Of a stretch of DNA of 64,000 nt, positions 21,947 to 32,300 are shown in pieces. The notes below the pieces were generated by a model, which saw nothing but the letters and a program-made list of their open reading frames with translations, did no database searches and was not told where the DNA came from. Where the stretch lies: positions 1-64,000 of IMG/VR virus record IMGVR_UViG_3300045934_000106; one strand, written 5' to 3'. This DNA is from a virus. The number at the start of each line of letters is the position of its first letter. Positions within the stretch are counted from its first letter, which is position 1. Position numbers and translations under genes: made by a program.

Positions 21947-22020
21947 CTTCACTTTCATAGAGGAAAACGCCACAAACCGGCCAGCCCGGCCGCCCCGTAC
22001 ACCCCCGTACGCCCCCTCTG

Positions 22021-22043
22021 TCAATCACGTGACAATCACGTGG
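22021..22043 (+). repeat. Arm-type repeat, right copy
   Basis: An exact second copy of the 23-bp repeat lies 74 bp beyond the core in the same orientation. A degenerate third unit (CCTCACGTGG) follows. Copies on both sides of the core match the P and P' arm design of tyrosine-integrase att sites. Confidence 0.75.
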
Positions 22044-22245
22044 CCTCACGTGGCCCGAAGCACGGTTTGGCGAACCGGACCCCGCCGCGTGGGTGCTCGG
22101 ACCGACCGTCCCAGCGCTCCGAGCCGCACACGGGACAGCGCTGATGATGGGGGAGTGGCGCCGGATCGCGTGGGATCTCCGTCTCGCCGCGCTGGTGCGC
22201 CAGCCACAGCGCCGTCAGGGCGCCGAGACCGTTACCTGGGATCAC
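22036..22245 (-). CDS. Small CxxC protein at the end of the late operon (69 aa)
   Basis: The frame has one zinc-type motif (RCPVCGSERWDG) and otherwise little structure. It starts by ATGA overlap with the lipoprotein gene upstream and ends inside the right arm repeat. That unusual position leaves some doubt about its last codons. Confidence 0.5.
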   Translation of the reverse strand: MIPGNGLGALTALWLAHQRGETEIPRDPAPLPHHQRCPVCGSERWDGRSEHPRGGVRFAKPCFGPREAT

Positions 22246-22505
22246 TCGTCCACGCGCACGATGATCGTGACGTGCTGGCCACGGAGTTGACGCAGGCGCA
22301 GCCAGCCGGCGGAGTCGGGCTTGACCATGATCGCGCTCGCTTGCCCGACCGCGAACATCCCGTCCGCTAGTTCGTGGTCGCTTGAGGTGAGCTGGCCCAT
22401 GCTGACCGTGTAGGACTCGCCGAACGCCGCCGCGGGCGCCCCGCAGGCGCGCAGCCCCGTGATCGCCACAATGAGCACGAACAGCCAGAGGCCCGCACGG
22501 CTCAT
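22242..22505 (-). CDS. Putative lipoprotein (87 aa)
   Basis: The N-terminus (MSRAGLWLFVLIVAITGLRA, then Cys-Gly) has a hydrophobic signal ending in a lipobox-like LRAC, so lipidation is plausible. The mature part is beta-rich (SYTVSMGQLTSSDHELADGM, GQHVTIIVRVDE). It is coupled to both neighbours and belongs with the lysis and envelope enzymes. The role is unknown. Confidence 0.65.
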   Translation of the reverse strand: MSRAGLWLFVLIVAITGLRACGAPAAAFGESYTVSMGQLTSSDHELADGMFAVGQASAIMVKPDSAGWLRLRQLRGQHVTIIVRVDE

Positions 22506-22753
22506 TTACTCCACGTCGCCGTGACGCGCCAATTCGCGCTCTTCTGATCGCGGAGCTTCTCGAGCTCGCCGGAGAACATCCACGTGCCGACCTTCGTATC
22601 GAAGGCGGCCGTGCCGGTCACGCTGATGCCGCTTTGGTTCGCCACGGCGATCACGGCGACCGTCTTGCCTTGCTGCTGAAGGATGCGCGCTTCGCGCTCC
22701 GCCAGCTCCAGGCCGGACCGGAGAATCCCGGGCGGGCTAGTACTGAATTCCAT
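22502..22753 (-). CDS. Hypothetical protein (83 aa)
   Basis: A helical N-terminus (LRSGLELAEREARILQQQGK) is followed by a beta-sheet part (TVAVIAVANQSGISVTGTAA, WRVTATWSK). It overlaps the hydrolase gene by 17 nt. It could be a small accessory to the enzymes around it. No family is known to me. Confidence 0.65.
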   Translation of the reverse strand: MEFSTSPPGILRSGLELAEREARILQQQGKTVAVIAVANQSGISVTGTAAFDTKVGTWMFSGELEKLRDQKSANWRVTATWSK

Positions 22754-23381
22754 GGTGCTTCCTGATGGTGTCGAGGATCCAGCTCCACGGCGCGAACCAT
22801 TTCGCGTCGTGCAGCACGCCGCTATGGCCGGCGTCCGGCAAATGGTGATTGCAGCCCGCGCTGCCGACGAGGGGATGCGGCCGGCGCACGCCGAAGAACC
22901 CATCACCGAGGCCGCCGAGCCACTGCATAGAATCGCTGCCGTCGCTGTGCAGGTGAATCCAGTAGCCGATGTTTTTGCGCGCCGCCTCGCCGTACTCCTG
23001 GATGATGTCCGCGCGCACGGGCCCACAGATGTCGACCAGCGTGTGAATGTACAGGCCGTTGGCGGCGGCAATCAGCGCCGGCTGGAGGCCGTGCGAATGC
23101 GTAATGACATGCGTCCACAAGGGCGGGATCCGCATCGTGGGCGCCCGTGGCGGCACAATCCGATCGCGCAGGTGCAGGCCGGCGGCGTGCCATGTCGCCC
23201 GCTTACGCCAGGGCCAGAAGCCATCGAGGTTCGTCGACCAGATGAACGTGTCGACGTCGAACCCCTCGGAATCCATCAGGGCCCGCCAGGGCGATCCCTC
23301 CTGATACCACTGCGCTTTGAGATCCTTGGGCGCCCAGCCGTGGGTACCCGGGACGACCGTCACGGGGATGCGTTCGTTCAC
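22737..23381 (-). CDS. Alpha/beta-hydrolase-like esterase (214 aa)
   Basis: It begins with a strand and oxyanion-type loop (IPVTVVPGTHGWAP). The nucleophile elbow is THSHG (HVITHSHGLQPALIAAA), a GxSxG variant with Thr at the first place. A candidate acid (DICGPV) and His residues (NHHLPDAGHSGVLHDA) lie downstream. The protein is probably an esterase or lipase acting on host surface polymers or lipids. It sits next to a glycosidase, a metalloprotease and a muramidase. Confidence 0.7.
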   Translation of the reverse strand: MNERIPVTVVPGTHGWAPKDLKAQWYQEGSPWRALMDSEGFDVDTFIWSTNLDGFWPWRKRATWHAAGLHLRDRIVPPRAPTMRIPPLWTHVITHSHGLQPALIAAANGLYIHTLVDICGPVRADIIQEYGEAARKNIGYWIHLHSDGSDSMQWLGGLGDGFFGVRRPHPLVGSAGCNHHLPDAGHSGVLHDAKWFAPWSWILDTIRKHHGIQY

Positions 23382-23392
23382 TCAGCACCTGG

Positions 23393-24799
23393 CTATCTGA
23401 CCTGTCCCATCACGACACTGCCAATCCGCCCGCTGTAGACCGTCTCGACGTGCGCCGCGCGCTCCGCCGGCAAGGACGGGACGCCGCGCTCGCCGTAGAG
23501 CACGTAGACAAACCGCCCGTCGCGGTGTTGCACGCCGTCACAGCGCTCGTGATCGTTCGCCACGAAGACGCGCGTCCCGCGCCAGCGCTCGCCGGAGTGG
23601 TGAATCGTGTGCCAGCGCATCAGATCGAACGGCAGCGACTCGACCAGGGAGACCGTTTCGTGAAACCCGGGCTGCTCCTCGATCGGGCTGTCCCAGAACA
23701 CGCCCGGCGACGACATATAGGTGTAGGCTTGGCCCGCGACGAGGCTGATCGCCGCCAGCAGGGCAAGCATCTCGGGGTCGTTCTCCTGGCCCACCGTGAC
23801 GCCGCTCCCTGGTCCGATGGGCTCCGTCATCCATCCGGGCTTACCGATCGCTTGGCACGCGCCGTAGCCGTCGGTGAAGTAGTGCTCGAGCATCCGCTTG
23901 CGGTTGCGGTCACGCAGCGGATGGATCGTGACGACGGTCGCCGGGTGCTGCGACCACGCCCGCAGCGGTTCGAGTTCTTCCTGTTCGGCGGGTGCGGAGA
24001 GCCCACGAATCGCCGGCAGGCCGCCGGCGCCCTGCTCGAACGCGTGCAGCATGCCGATCGCCTCGTCCGGCGTGTCCACGCCGTTCTGCCAGGACTCATT
24101 ACAGGCCCACAGGCCGGCCAGGACGTCGTGTCCCATCGCGCCGAGACTCTTATAGAGCGCGCCCACGTCGCGCAGGTGGGCGCGCTTCTGGGAGATCGAC
24201 CACGAATTGAGGTCGCCGCGGTCATGCATCACTTTCAACTGGCGGTCGTGGCAGGCGTGCAGGAACGCCGCGAGGTGGTCGTAATACGAGGGGGTCGCCG
24301 GCACGTGCGCGTTGGCGCGCGACGGAAACGCAATCGGCGTCACCTCGCGGCCGCGCCACGCGGCATCGTAGTAGCCGAGCACGTCCCAGAAGCGGATCCC
24401 GTGATACCCGCCGTTCGCAATCGCGTCGAGCTGTCGCCGGACGTCATCCGGCCGGCGCACGAACGCCGAGAACGCTTCGCCGAAGTGGCAGAAAAGCGGG
24501 AGCACGGGGCCGCTGTTGTCGACGTAGACGCGTCCCTCGAGCCGCAGCGGGCCAATGAGTGGCCCCGGGTGCGCCTGCGGGGTGTCAGGGTCTGTCGTCA
24601 GGCCGAGCGCGCGATCCAGCTCGCGCAGGTGCTTCGCGCGGGCCGCCTCTAGTGACATCCCGTCCTTGATGTCGTTGCACATCCGGATCGGCCAGATCGG
24701 ATACAGGTGATCGGGCTCACGCCCCGCGCGCGCGTAGCGCTCGCGCACCGTGTCGAGGACGGGGTACCAGAAGTCAGGTTCAGAGGGATACGGGATCAT
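23393..24799 (-). CDS. Clan-A-like glycoside hydrolase (468 aa)
   Basis: The sequence has a TIM-barrel character: PLFCHFGEAFSAFVRRPDDV, GYHGIRFWDVLGYYDAAWRG, QLKVMHDRGDL. ACNESWQNG matches the acid/base Glu after Asn of clan GH-A. A second candidate Glu is in WMTEPIGPGSG. A beta-type C-terminal region follows (VYVLYGERG). It could degrade capsule or peptidoglycan-linked glycan. No signal peptide is seen, so it may be a virion enzyme or released at lysis. Confidence 0.7.
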   Translation of the reverse strand: MIPYPSEPDFWYPVLDTVRERYARAGREPDHLYPIWPIRMCNDIKDGMSLEAARAKHLRELDRALGLTTDPDTPQAHPGPLIGPLRLEGRVYVDNSGPVLPLFCHFGEAFSAFVRRPDDVRRQLDAIANGGYHGIRFWDVLGYYDAAWRGREVTPIAFPSRANAHVPATPSYYDHLAAFLHACHDRQLKVMHDRGDLNSWSISQKRAHLRDVGALYKSLGAMGHDVLAGLWACNESWQNGVDTPDEAIGMLHAFEQGAGGLPAIRGLSAPAEQEELEPLRAWSQHPATVVTIHPLRDRNRKRMLEHYFTDGYGACQAIGKPGWMTEPIGPGSGVTVGQENDPEMLALLAAISLVAGQAYTYMSSPGVFWDSPIEEQPGFHETVSLVESLPFDLMRWHTIHHSGERWRGTRVFVANDHERCDGVQHRDGRFVYVLYGERGVPSLPAERAAHVETVYSGRIGSVVMGQVR

Positions 24800-25341
24800 G
24801 GCGTCCGCCATTCCGGCAGAGGGATCTGCCCGGTGAGTGCCTTCACGGCGCGATCGATGTCGCGCCGCATCCACTTGTAGGCCGGGAACGTGTATTTCAT
24901 TTGCGCCAGGTACGGCGCCGCCACGCGTTCGGCCGTCTTCGAGTGATAGAACTTCTGCACGCCCACGCCGACCATCTCGGCGAAGAGCTGCCCGAACATC
25001 TTGGTTTGCTCGTCAATCGTGGGCGGCTGCAGGAAATGCCCGGCTTCGTGCGCGAGCACTTCGAAGCGGGCATTGACCGAGAGCCAGGGCTGCAGGTAGA
25101 TGGTGCGCGTGTGCGCTTCCGCATAGCCCAGATACGAGACCTTGGGATGGAGGTCCACGAGCCGGACTCCCCACGCCTTTAGCCGCTGCTCGAGGTCCGC
25201 GAGCCCGGCGGCCATCTCGTCGCCCGGTGTCGGCTCATACTTCGCGCCGAAGTGTGAGATCTCTTCGGCGAGGCGCAGCGTCGTTGGCGCACACGCCACC
25301 ATCGAGAGAGCGACCACGCACAGCACCGCGCGCATTCCCAC
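24796..25341 (-). CDS. Lipoprotein metalloprotease-like protein (HEAGH)
   Basis: The N-terminus (MRAVLCVVALSMVAC) is a lipoprotein signal with Cys at the lipobox. VLAHEAGHFLQPP (HExxH) is the zinc-binding helix of a gluzincin/metzincin-like protease. A downstream Glu (FAEMVGVGVQKFYHSKTAER) could be the third ligand. It would be anchored on the periplasmic face of the envelope. Encoded between glycosidase and endolysin, it may help break down the envelope or adjust the cell surface. Confidence 0.75.
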   Translation of the reverse strand: MGMRAVLCVVALSMVACAPTTLRLAEEISHFGAKYEPTPGDEMAAGLADLEQRLKAWGVRLVDLHPKVSYLGYAEAHTRTIYLQPWLSVNARFEVLAHEAGHFLQPPTIDEQTKMFGQLFAEMVGVGVQKFYHSKTAERVAAPYLAQMKYTFPAYKWMRRDIDRAVKALTGQIPLPEWRTP

Positions 25342-25352
25342 CGCCTTTCGTC

Positions 25353-25895
25353 CTACACCGTCCGGATGTCTCGTCCGGGCTCCAGCTCCAGCAACGTCGT
25401 CGTCCGTGCGATCCAGCCTTCGAGGTGTTCGAGTTGTGATGGGTGCTGGGCGACGACCTTCGCGAGAAACCGCTGGCGATACGCGATCATGTCGCGCCGG
25501 ATCTGCTCCGGGTCCGCCGTGTTCGCTGCGCGCGCCGTGATCGGACCGAGCACGCCGTCATAGGGCGGGCCCGGCAGCGCCGCATACTGCAGGCTGCGCA
25601 CGCCCCGCGCCGCCCCGGAGTGGATCGCGAAGTCAATCGCGCACAGCCGCACGAGGCGATCGAACACGTGATAGAACTTCGGTTTGAAACAGAACTCGCT
25701 ATGCAGCACGTCGATCGCGAGATCGAGCGTGAGTGCCTTCATCTCGTCCTTCGTCACCGGCCGCCCCATGAACGCACTCAGCAGCGCCTGCGTCACGCCG
25801 TAGCGCGTGGGTCCGCCGCGGTCGTTCGGACGATCGGTGTAGCGATGCCCTTCGAAATGGTCGATGATGAACCGGCAGAGGTCCCGGTCCGTCAT
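25353..25895 (-). CDS. Endolysin, GH108 N-acetylmuramidase (TtsA-like)
   Basis: The GH108 signature is clear: FIIDHFEGHRYTDRPNDRGG, then PTRYGVTQ, with the catalytic Glu in FEG. The second half has the peptidoglycan-binding 3-like pattern (GVLGPITARAANTADPEQIR, YRQRFLAKV). It has 180 residues, typical for the family. The enzyme cleaves the glycan backbone. There is no signal peptide, so it needs a holin or an SAR-independent route. The coupled upstream gene encodes a membrane protein. Confidence 0.92.
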   Translation of the reverse strand: MTDRDLCRFIIDHFEGHRYTDRPNDRGGPTRYGVTQALLSAFMGRPVTKDEMKALTLDLAIDVLHSEFCFKPKFYHVFDRLVRLCAIDFAIHSGAARGVRSLQYAALPGPPYDGVLGPITARAANTADPEQIRRDMIAYRQRFLAKVVAQHPSQLEHLEGWIARTTTLLELEPGRDIRTV

Positions 25896-26290
25896 CCGCG
25901 AAACCCCTTCTCGAACAGCAGCCAGATCAGCCCGACGCCAATCCCGCCACCGAGCAAGCCCCAGATCACTTTGCCGAAGCGCACGGCGCCCCGCACGTCG
26001 CGTGCGAGGTCGACGAGCTCTTTGACTTCGGCTTCGTTGCTGGCGGGTGTCTTGGCGCGCTGGTGCTTCAGATCGCGCATTTCGCGATCGAGCGAGTCGA
26101 GCCGTGGACCAAACGCGGCGCTGATCGTGGCGTTGCGAGCGGTCTGCGTGCGCAGGTCGCGCACCTCCCCCCGCAGTTCCGACAGCTCGGTCCGTGATTC
26201 CGTCCGGTGCTCAGCCAGCTCGCCGTCTATCCGCGTGAGTAGACGGTGCACTTCTCCAAGCGTGGGCTCGGAGTTCGGGATCTCCCCCAT
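25892..26290 (-). CDS. Coiled-coil membrane protein, holin- or spanin-like (132 aa)
   Basis: Long coiled-coil helices (HRLLTRIDGELAEHRTESRT, SLDREMRDLKHQRAKT) are followed by one C-terminal membrane segment (VIWGLLGGGIGVGLIWLLF) and a basic end. Phage proteins with this tail-anchored layout often lie beside endolysins and are annotated as holins or lysis regulators. It is coupled to the endolysin (ATGA). I cannot separate the options by sequence. Confidence 0.75.
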   Translation of the reverse strand: MGEIPNSEPTLGEVHRLLTRIDGELAEHRTESRTELSELRGEVRDLRTQTARNATISAAFGPRLDSLDREMRDLKHQRAKTPASNEAEVKELVDLARDVRGAVRFGKVIWGLLGGGIGVGLIWLLFEKGFRG

Positions 26291-26302
26291 TCGGAGTGCC
26301 TA

Positions 26303-26318
26303 CCTTTTTGGCCCGGCT
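26303..26318 (-). repeat. 16-bp repeat upstream of the membrane lysis gene
   Basis: The plus-strand sequence CCTTTTTGGCCCGGCT also occurs at 54591-54606. Both copies lie in untranslated DNA 10-15 nt before a minus-strand start codon. A shared regulatory role is possible. Confidence 0.4.
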
Positions 26319-26347
26319 GGCATCTCTGTTGTAGCAAAAGCACTGGA

Positions 26348-29300
26348 CTACCGCCCAACGGGCAAGCGATGGCGCGGCATGCCCTGCAGGCCGGCCTTCC
26401 CGGTCGCGAGGCGCGCGGTGTGCACCAACTCCTCGAGCGCCCGATCGAGGGCGGCGCGTTTCTGCTCCGGCGTCATCGCCTCCGGCGACGCGGCGTAAAT
26501 CTCATCGATCCCGTCCCGAATCTCGTCAATCCGCCGCTTGCCGGCCCGGAGCCGATTGGCGCGGTCCCCGGTAAAGCCGGCGACGCCCCGCTGCCGGGTA
26601 TCCGCCCGTTCGCCCCAGCGGCCCAGGTCCTGGTGCTCGGCCGCCAGCTCGCGGCCGCGGGTGGCATCATTCACCCTGGCCGCACGGCGCATCGCCTGCT
26701 CGGCGCCCGTCATCTCGGTATAGGCGTCGTAGAACGCCTCGATCGAGACCGACTGCGACGAGAACGCCGCATCACGATGGAAGACATCGGCCAGCGGTTT
26801 CACCACGAACGGTACGTCGTGGCGGTCCCGCGGCGCCCGTTCCTTGACCGCCGGCAGCAGCCCCAGCTTGCCCAGCACCGGATCGGCGATGTAGATGACC
26901 GCGATCCGGCCCATGCCGGCCGTGTAGCCGTAGAACAGGTGTTCAATCTTGGCCGGCGACCACTTCATCAGGCGTCCGAGCGCCTTCGCCGTCTCGCTGG
27001 TGAAGTCGTTATGCTGGTCCTCCTCGGGCAGGTCCAGGTCGAACGGTGACACGATATTCCGGTCGCGGAACGTGCTGTAGTTCGCCATCACTTCGAGAAT
27101 CGGCAGCACCACGGTCGGCATCACCGAGACGACCGTTTGTCCCATGTCCGAGTCGCTCGGCCGCAGCCGCTTCCAGTGCTCGGCGTTCCCCATCACCTCG
27201 TGTGCCGCGGCCTCGGCGAGGTCCGCCGCATAGCCCCACTCGAACGGTTTCGGGATGCGGATGAAGTAGTCGGCGCCGTGGAATCTCAGGTGCCAGTAGG
27301 TGCGCTTCTCCCACGCCGGCAGTTCTTGATACTCGTCGTCGTCGTGGTTCCACCAGGCGAGGATGGCGGAGAACAGCATCATCGCGGCGACCTTCTCAAG
27401 CGTGCCGACCGGATCCCGGGCCACCGTCTCACCGATGCGGACGTAGCCCTGCACCCGCGCATTGAAGAACGCCGAATAGCGGTTCAACTCCCGGGTCCAC
27501 CGGCCGCCGCGGCTGAAGTCCGTCGTGACATCCCGTGCCGCGAGCGCCGCCCGGGTCAGCGTTTCCTCGTTGATCGTGAACTGCTTGGCGCCGAACAGCC
27601 GTTTCAGGACGCCCTGCTCCACGCCGCCGGCTTCGAGCGCCAGCTTGAACTCGCCCATGCGCGTCGCCATCTCCAGCTGTGAGGACACCATTTGCATGAA
27701 CTGCAGCGGGTGCATCGGCCAGTAGCGCAGCAGCGCCTTGGCGTCCTGGCGGTTCAACCGGCCGAGGGTTTCGCGGATGCGTTGGCGGTCCTGGCCCACC
27801 ATCGCCGTCTGATCGATGCCGGAGGCGAAGAACTGTTTGGCCACCTCTGTGCCGCGCACCAGCTCAATGAGCCCGCGGGCGGTGTCATAGCCCGGGATGA
27901 ACCCGTAGCGCGACTGCAGGAAGGCGACGAGCGCATCACGGGCCGGGTTGCGCGCGATGAAGTGTGGCGTGAGCGTGGCGCCCGCCCGCAGCACGCGCGT
28001 GAACGGCTCGACGAACGTCGCCAGCACGCTGCTCTTCAGGTTCGCCCCAATGCGCGTGATCGCCTCGTAGAGCTCGGGATTGTGGACGTCGTAGAACTCG
28101 CGGCGGCCGTCCCGGATCACCGTCACGAGGGTCTGGCCGGGCGTGACGAACGTGGCCGGCGTGAACAGCGTCACCAGATCCCGATCGGTCAGGCCGGTCG
28201 CCTGGATAAAGTCCGCGATCGCGGGGTCCTGGCCGGCGAACGCCTCGAGGATCGCCATCACGTTCACCGTGTCGGGGATCTGCGGGGCGGGGATCTTCTC
28301 CAGTCCGCCGAGCCGCGAGGACGCTTTCGAGCGGTCCGCCTGGTTGGCGAGCGCCATCATCGCGCGGTTCTTCTCGACCATATCGACGATGGCGTGCGTG
28401 TTGACGATGATCGACTCGAACGGGTTGACGATGTCGAGCCCGGATCCTTTGATCCGCTTCACGGGCACGGTGCGGTTGCCGATGCGCATCGCGCCGCTCA
28501 TGCGCGCCTCGACCTCCTCCATCACCCGCTTGAACGGGATGTAGAACTCGTTCAGCTTCTTGATCTTGGCGATCTGCTCGTCGCTCATCGCGCCGTACTG
28601 GCGCGCGTACTCGAGCAGCGCATCCTGATAGGCGTAGACCGCGTCCCGGGCCTGCTCGAACGCGGTGAAGTCGGCCCGTTGCTTGGTGACCTTGATCGTC
28701 TCGATCGCCTCGGTGAGCGAGATGCCGGTTTCGACCGGCAGCGTGCGCTTCTTGGTGTCCTTCAGCTCCACCACGCGCAGCGCGACGAGGTAATTGCCGA
28801 ATTTCTTCAACGTCTCGTCGTTCTTGGAGACAGGCTTGAGGGCGTCGGCGAGACTGCCGCTGATGAACTTCCCATTGCGCGCCCGCACGCCCCATTCGAG
28901 GAAGGCTTGGGCTTTGCCGGCCGCCCCACGCGCCAGGCGCGCGAGCACGTAGGCGTTCTGGCGGAAGGCCACCGCGGCGCCGTCACGCATCGCGTCGACC
29001 GCGCGCTTGATCGGCTGCAGGTCGTCGACGAGGTTCGTGGCCGCGTGGCGCAGCGCCGCCTTCGGGTCGGTCGCGGCGAGCCGGAGCCCGGTCGCCGGGC
29101 CCTTACCGGTGTAGTCGATCCGCGCTTCGAGCCGCTCCGGGTAGGACATGCCGAGATAGCCCTGCACGTTCGTACGGGCCTCGTGCAGCGCCTGCTCGAG
29201 ATCGGGCTTGGTCGCGAGCTGCTTCGTGAACTCGGCGAAATAGTTCGGCGCGGCCGCCTGCACCGCCGAGGGGTCTAGTAGCCACTCGCGGAAGAAGTTC

Positions 29301-32300
29301 GCGGCGCCCTCCCGGCGCACCTCGCCGGCCGTATAGGACGGGCGGGACGTGGGCACACCCAGCGCATGCAGTTCCGCTTTCCACCGTTTGTCGTTGCGCT
29401 TAATGCCGAGGATGGAGATGTCGAGCCCGTGGCCAGCCTCGTGGAAGATGGTCATCAGGTCGTTGGCGACCTTCACGCGGATCGACTCGACGTCGTCTTT
29501 GTAGATGCCGCGCGCGCGCTGGCGGAAGTGCTTTTCGCGCACCGGCACACCGCCCAACGCCTGGCGGATCTGGTTCACGATCGCGCTCGGGCGGAGGTTG
29601 GCCGAGACGGGGAGCCCGGAGCCCTTCGGCGGCGGCATTGGTATTGGGCGCGGCGGCACACTGACCGGCAGGGACGAGACGGATCCGGACGGCGTGTCGT
29701 CGTCGCTGTCCTCGTCGGTGTCCGCGGCCGCCGGCGCCGGCTCGGGTGCGGGCTGCAGCGCCGTCATCCGCTCGCGCACGCGCGATTCGAGGTCCCGCTT
29801 TTTCACCGCCTCCCAGAGGTCGTCTTGTCCCGTGCCAAGATCGGCCGCGCTCAGTAGGCGCCGGGCGTAAATCTCGACGGCCTTGTCATCGCTGGCGGAC
29901 TCGGCGCGCTCCATGCCGAGCTCGGCGCGCAGTTGGAACAGTTCCGCTTCCTTCGCTTCGAGTTCGGCCAGCTGCTTAAATGGCGCGTCCAGTAACTTGC
30001 GATTGGTCTCGACCTCCTGCTGGTAGCGCTCGGTCCACTTCTCGCTGTCGGCGATCTCGCTGGCCAGTCGCTGCACCCCGAAGTACGCGTCGAGACTGCG
30101 CGTGTAGCTCGGGATCGTGCCCTGCAGCTTGGAGTGCGGCGAATAGCCGGGCGACGTGCCAACGGGGTCCTTCTCCAGGCGCACGGAGATTGCGGGCGTG
30201 TAGAACTGGACCCCCTCATCGTTGTGCGCCTGCGTCCCGCGCGTGTACTCCAGCGTGAACGGCCCGGCGGTCCCCATCGCCATCTCGTCGGCGCCGACAT
30301 ATGCGGCGTCGAGCTTCATCACGGCCTCGACGTCGGCCTGGAATTGCTTGCGCGCCTCCGGATCTTTCCAGTCGTAGGTGCGCGGCTCGGAGCGCTGGAT
30401 GGAGTCCATCCCCCACTGCTTGCCGGCCTTCACTGTCAGCGTGACGGTGGGCTTCTCGTGCCACGCCTTCAGTTCTTCGAGCTTCGCCTTCAGCTTCTCA
30501 ATGCGCGGATGCGCGCGACCGAGGAACTCGACGGTCCGATCGATCTCGCCCTGCGCCGCCTGGCGCTTGCGCGACCAGTTCGTATACCGCGCCCGAAGCC
30601 CCTTCAGGTCGCGCTCGATATTGAGCATCTTGAGCGTGCGCGGATCGCCGCTGGCGAGCGCGGCGGCCACCTCCATGTCGAGCTGCGACGGGTCGACGTC
30701 GTCCATCTTGTTCACTTCGCCACGGAGCATCTTGTAGATGAATCCCTGCTTGATGGCGAGCAGCGACCAGCGGTATTCGTCGAACGAGCCTTCGGTGACG
30801 TAGCGCAGGACCTCGATTTCCTCGTTCGTGTTGCCCTGGCGACGGATGCGTCCCTCGCGTTGCTCCATGTCGGCCGGGCGCCACGGCACGTCGAGATGGT
30901 GGAGTGCCACGAGCCGCTTCTGCACGTTCATGCCGACGCCACCCTTGGCGGTGGAGGCGATCATGATGCGTACGCGCCCGTCGTTCATCGCAGCAAAGAG
31001 GCGGCCCTGTTCTCCTGGCGTCTGCGCCTGCTGAATGAACGCGATCTCGTCGGCCGGGATCTTGTGCTCTCTCACGAGGACGCGCTTCAGCTCCTCATAG
31101 AGGTTGCGCATGTGGCCAGCGGCGGCGATGTCCCGCATCGCTTCGTCGAACTCGGCCTCTTCGTCAACGATGTCGTCTTTGGCCTCGTCGTCCGTTTCGT
31201 CGTCAGCGGCCGCCTCCTCCTGGACCGGCGCCGCGGCGGCCTGCCCGCCCACGACTGACGGCGGGAGCGGGGGCATTTCCTTGGCCGGCGGCACGCCCAC
31301 GTCGAGGAACACGAGCTGTGTGCCCTTGGTGGCGGCGTGCTCGGTGTAGCGCTTCGCCAGTTCGCGGGCGGCGGTGCGAATACGCCCGTTCGGATCGTCT
31401 TCGGCCTCTGGCTTCACGAGCCGCATATCGATCGCGGCGAGGCCCGCCTGCGTCGTGATCAGGAGGTGGTTGTCGTCCTTCGGATCGACGCGGCCCGTTT
31501 TCAGCGCCTCAATGCGGTCGTCGAGTTCGTGCATGAACTTGGGCATCAGCGGGTGCGGCTTGAGTGCGACAACTGTTGGGCGCCCGCCTTTGAGCTTCGG
31601 CAGCTTCAGCACGCCGCTCTGCTCGAGGTCATCGGTCGTCAGCACGTCGGTGAAGCGGCGGAACAGTTTCGACAGTTCGCGCAAGTTGCTCCACTCGCGC
31701 AGCCGGATCCGTTCCTTGTAGCCGGTGCCCGCGGCCTTCTCCATGGCCGGCGACGCCTCGGCGTAGCCACTCATCCACGAGTCGAAGCCAGCCATGCCGA
31801 ACCGGTCTAGCGTGTGCTGCGCCAGATACCGGAACATCGTGTAGAGCTCGGAAATAGCGTTACTGACTGGCGTGCCGGTCGCGAACATCAGGTTGCGGTA
31901 GTTGCTGGCCTGATTGATCAGCCGCGCCTTCAGGAACATATCCATCGCGCGGTCGGAGTCTGATCCGCGCAGCCCGACGATCTTGTTGTGGCGGCTGGAG
32001 AAATAGAGATTCTTGAACAGGTGCGCTTCGTCGATCAGGAGCGCATCGACGCCGAGCTTCTCGAACTCGACCGGCGCGTCTTTCGCTTGCTGGTCGAGCC
32101 GCTTCTGCATGCGCGTGCGCAGGCGAATGAGCGCCCGGACAATATCCTTCGTGCTCTCCTCGACGCCGCGGCCCATCACGCGCTGCTTCGCTCGCTTGTC
32201 TCCGTCGGCGGCCTCGGTGACGGCTTGGTCGAACTCCTCGACCGTCATATCGAGGCTGTCGGCACCCTCAGCCAGAAGCTGCGCCTCCTGCTCCTCGACG

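Noticed and set aside
27692-29278. Long rightward open frame of 528 codons
   Set aside because: It lies fully antisense to the giant gene, is Arg/Leu/Asp-rich without domain features, and reflects high GC at the third codon position of the real gene.
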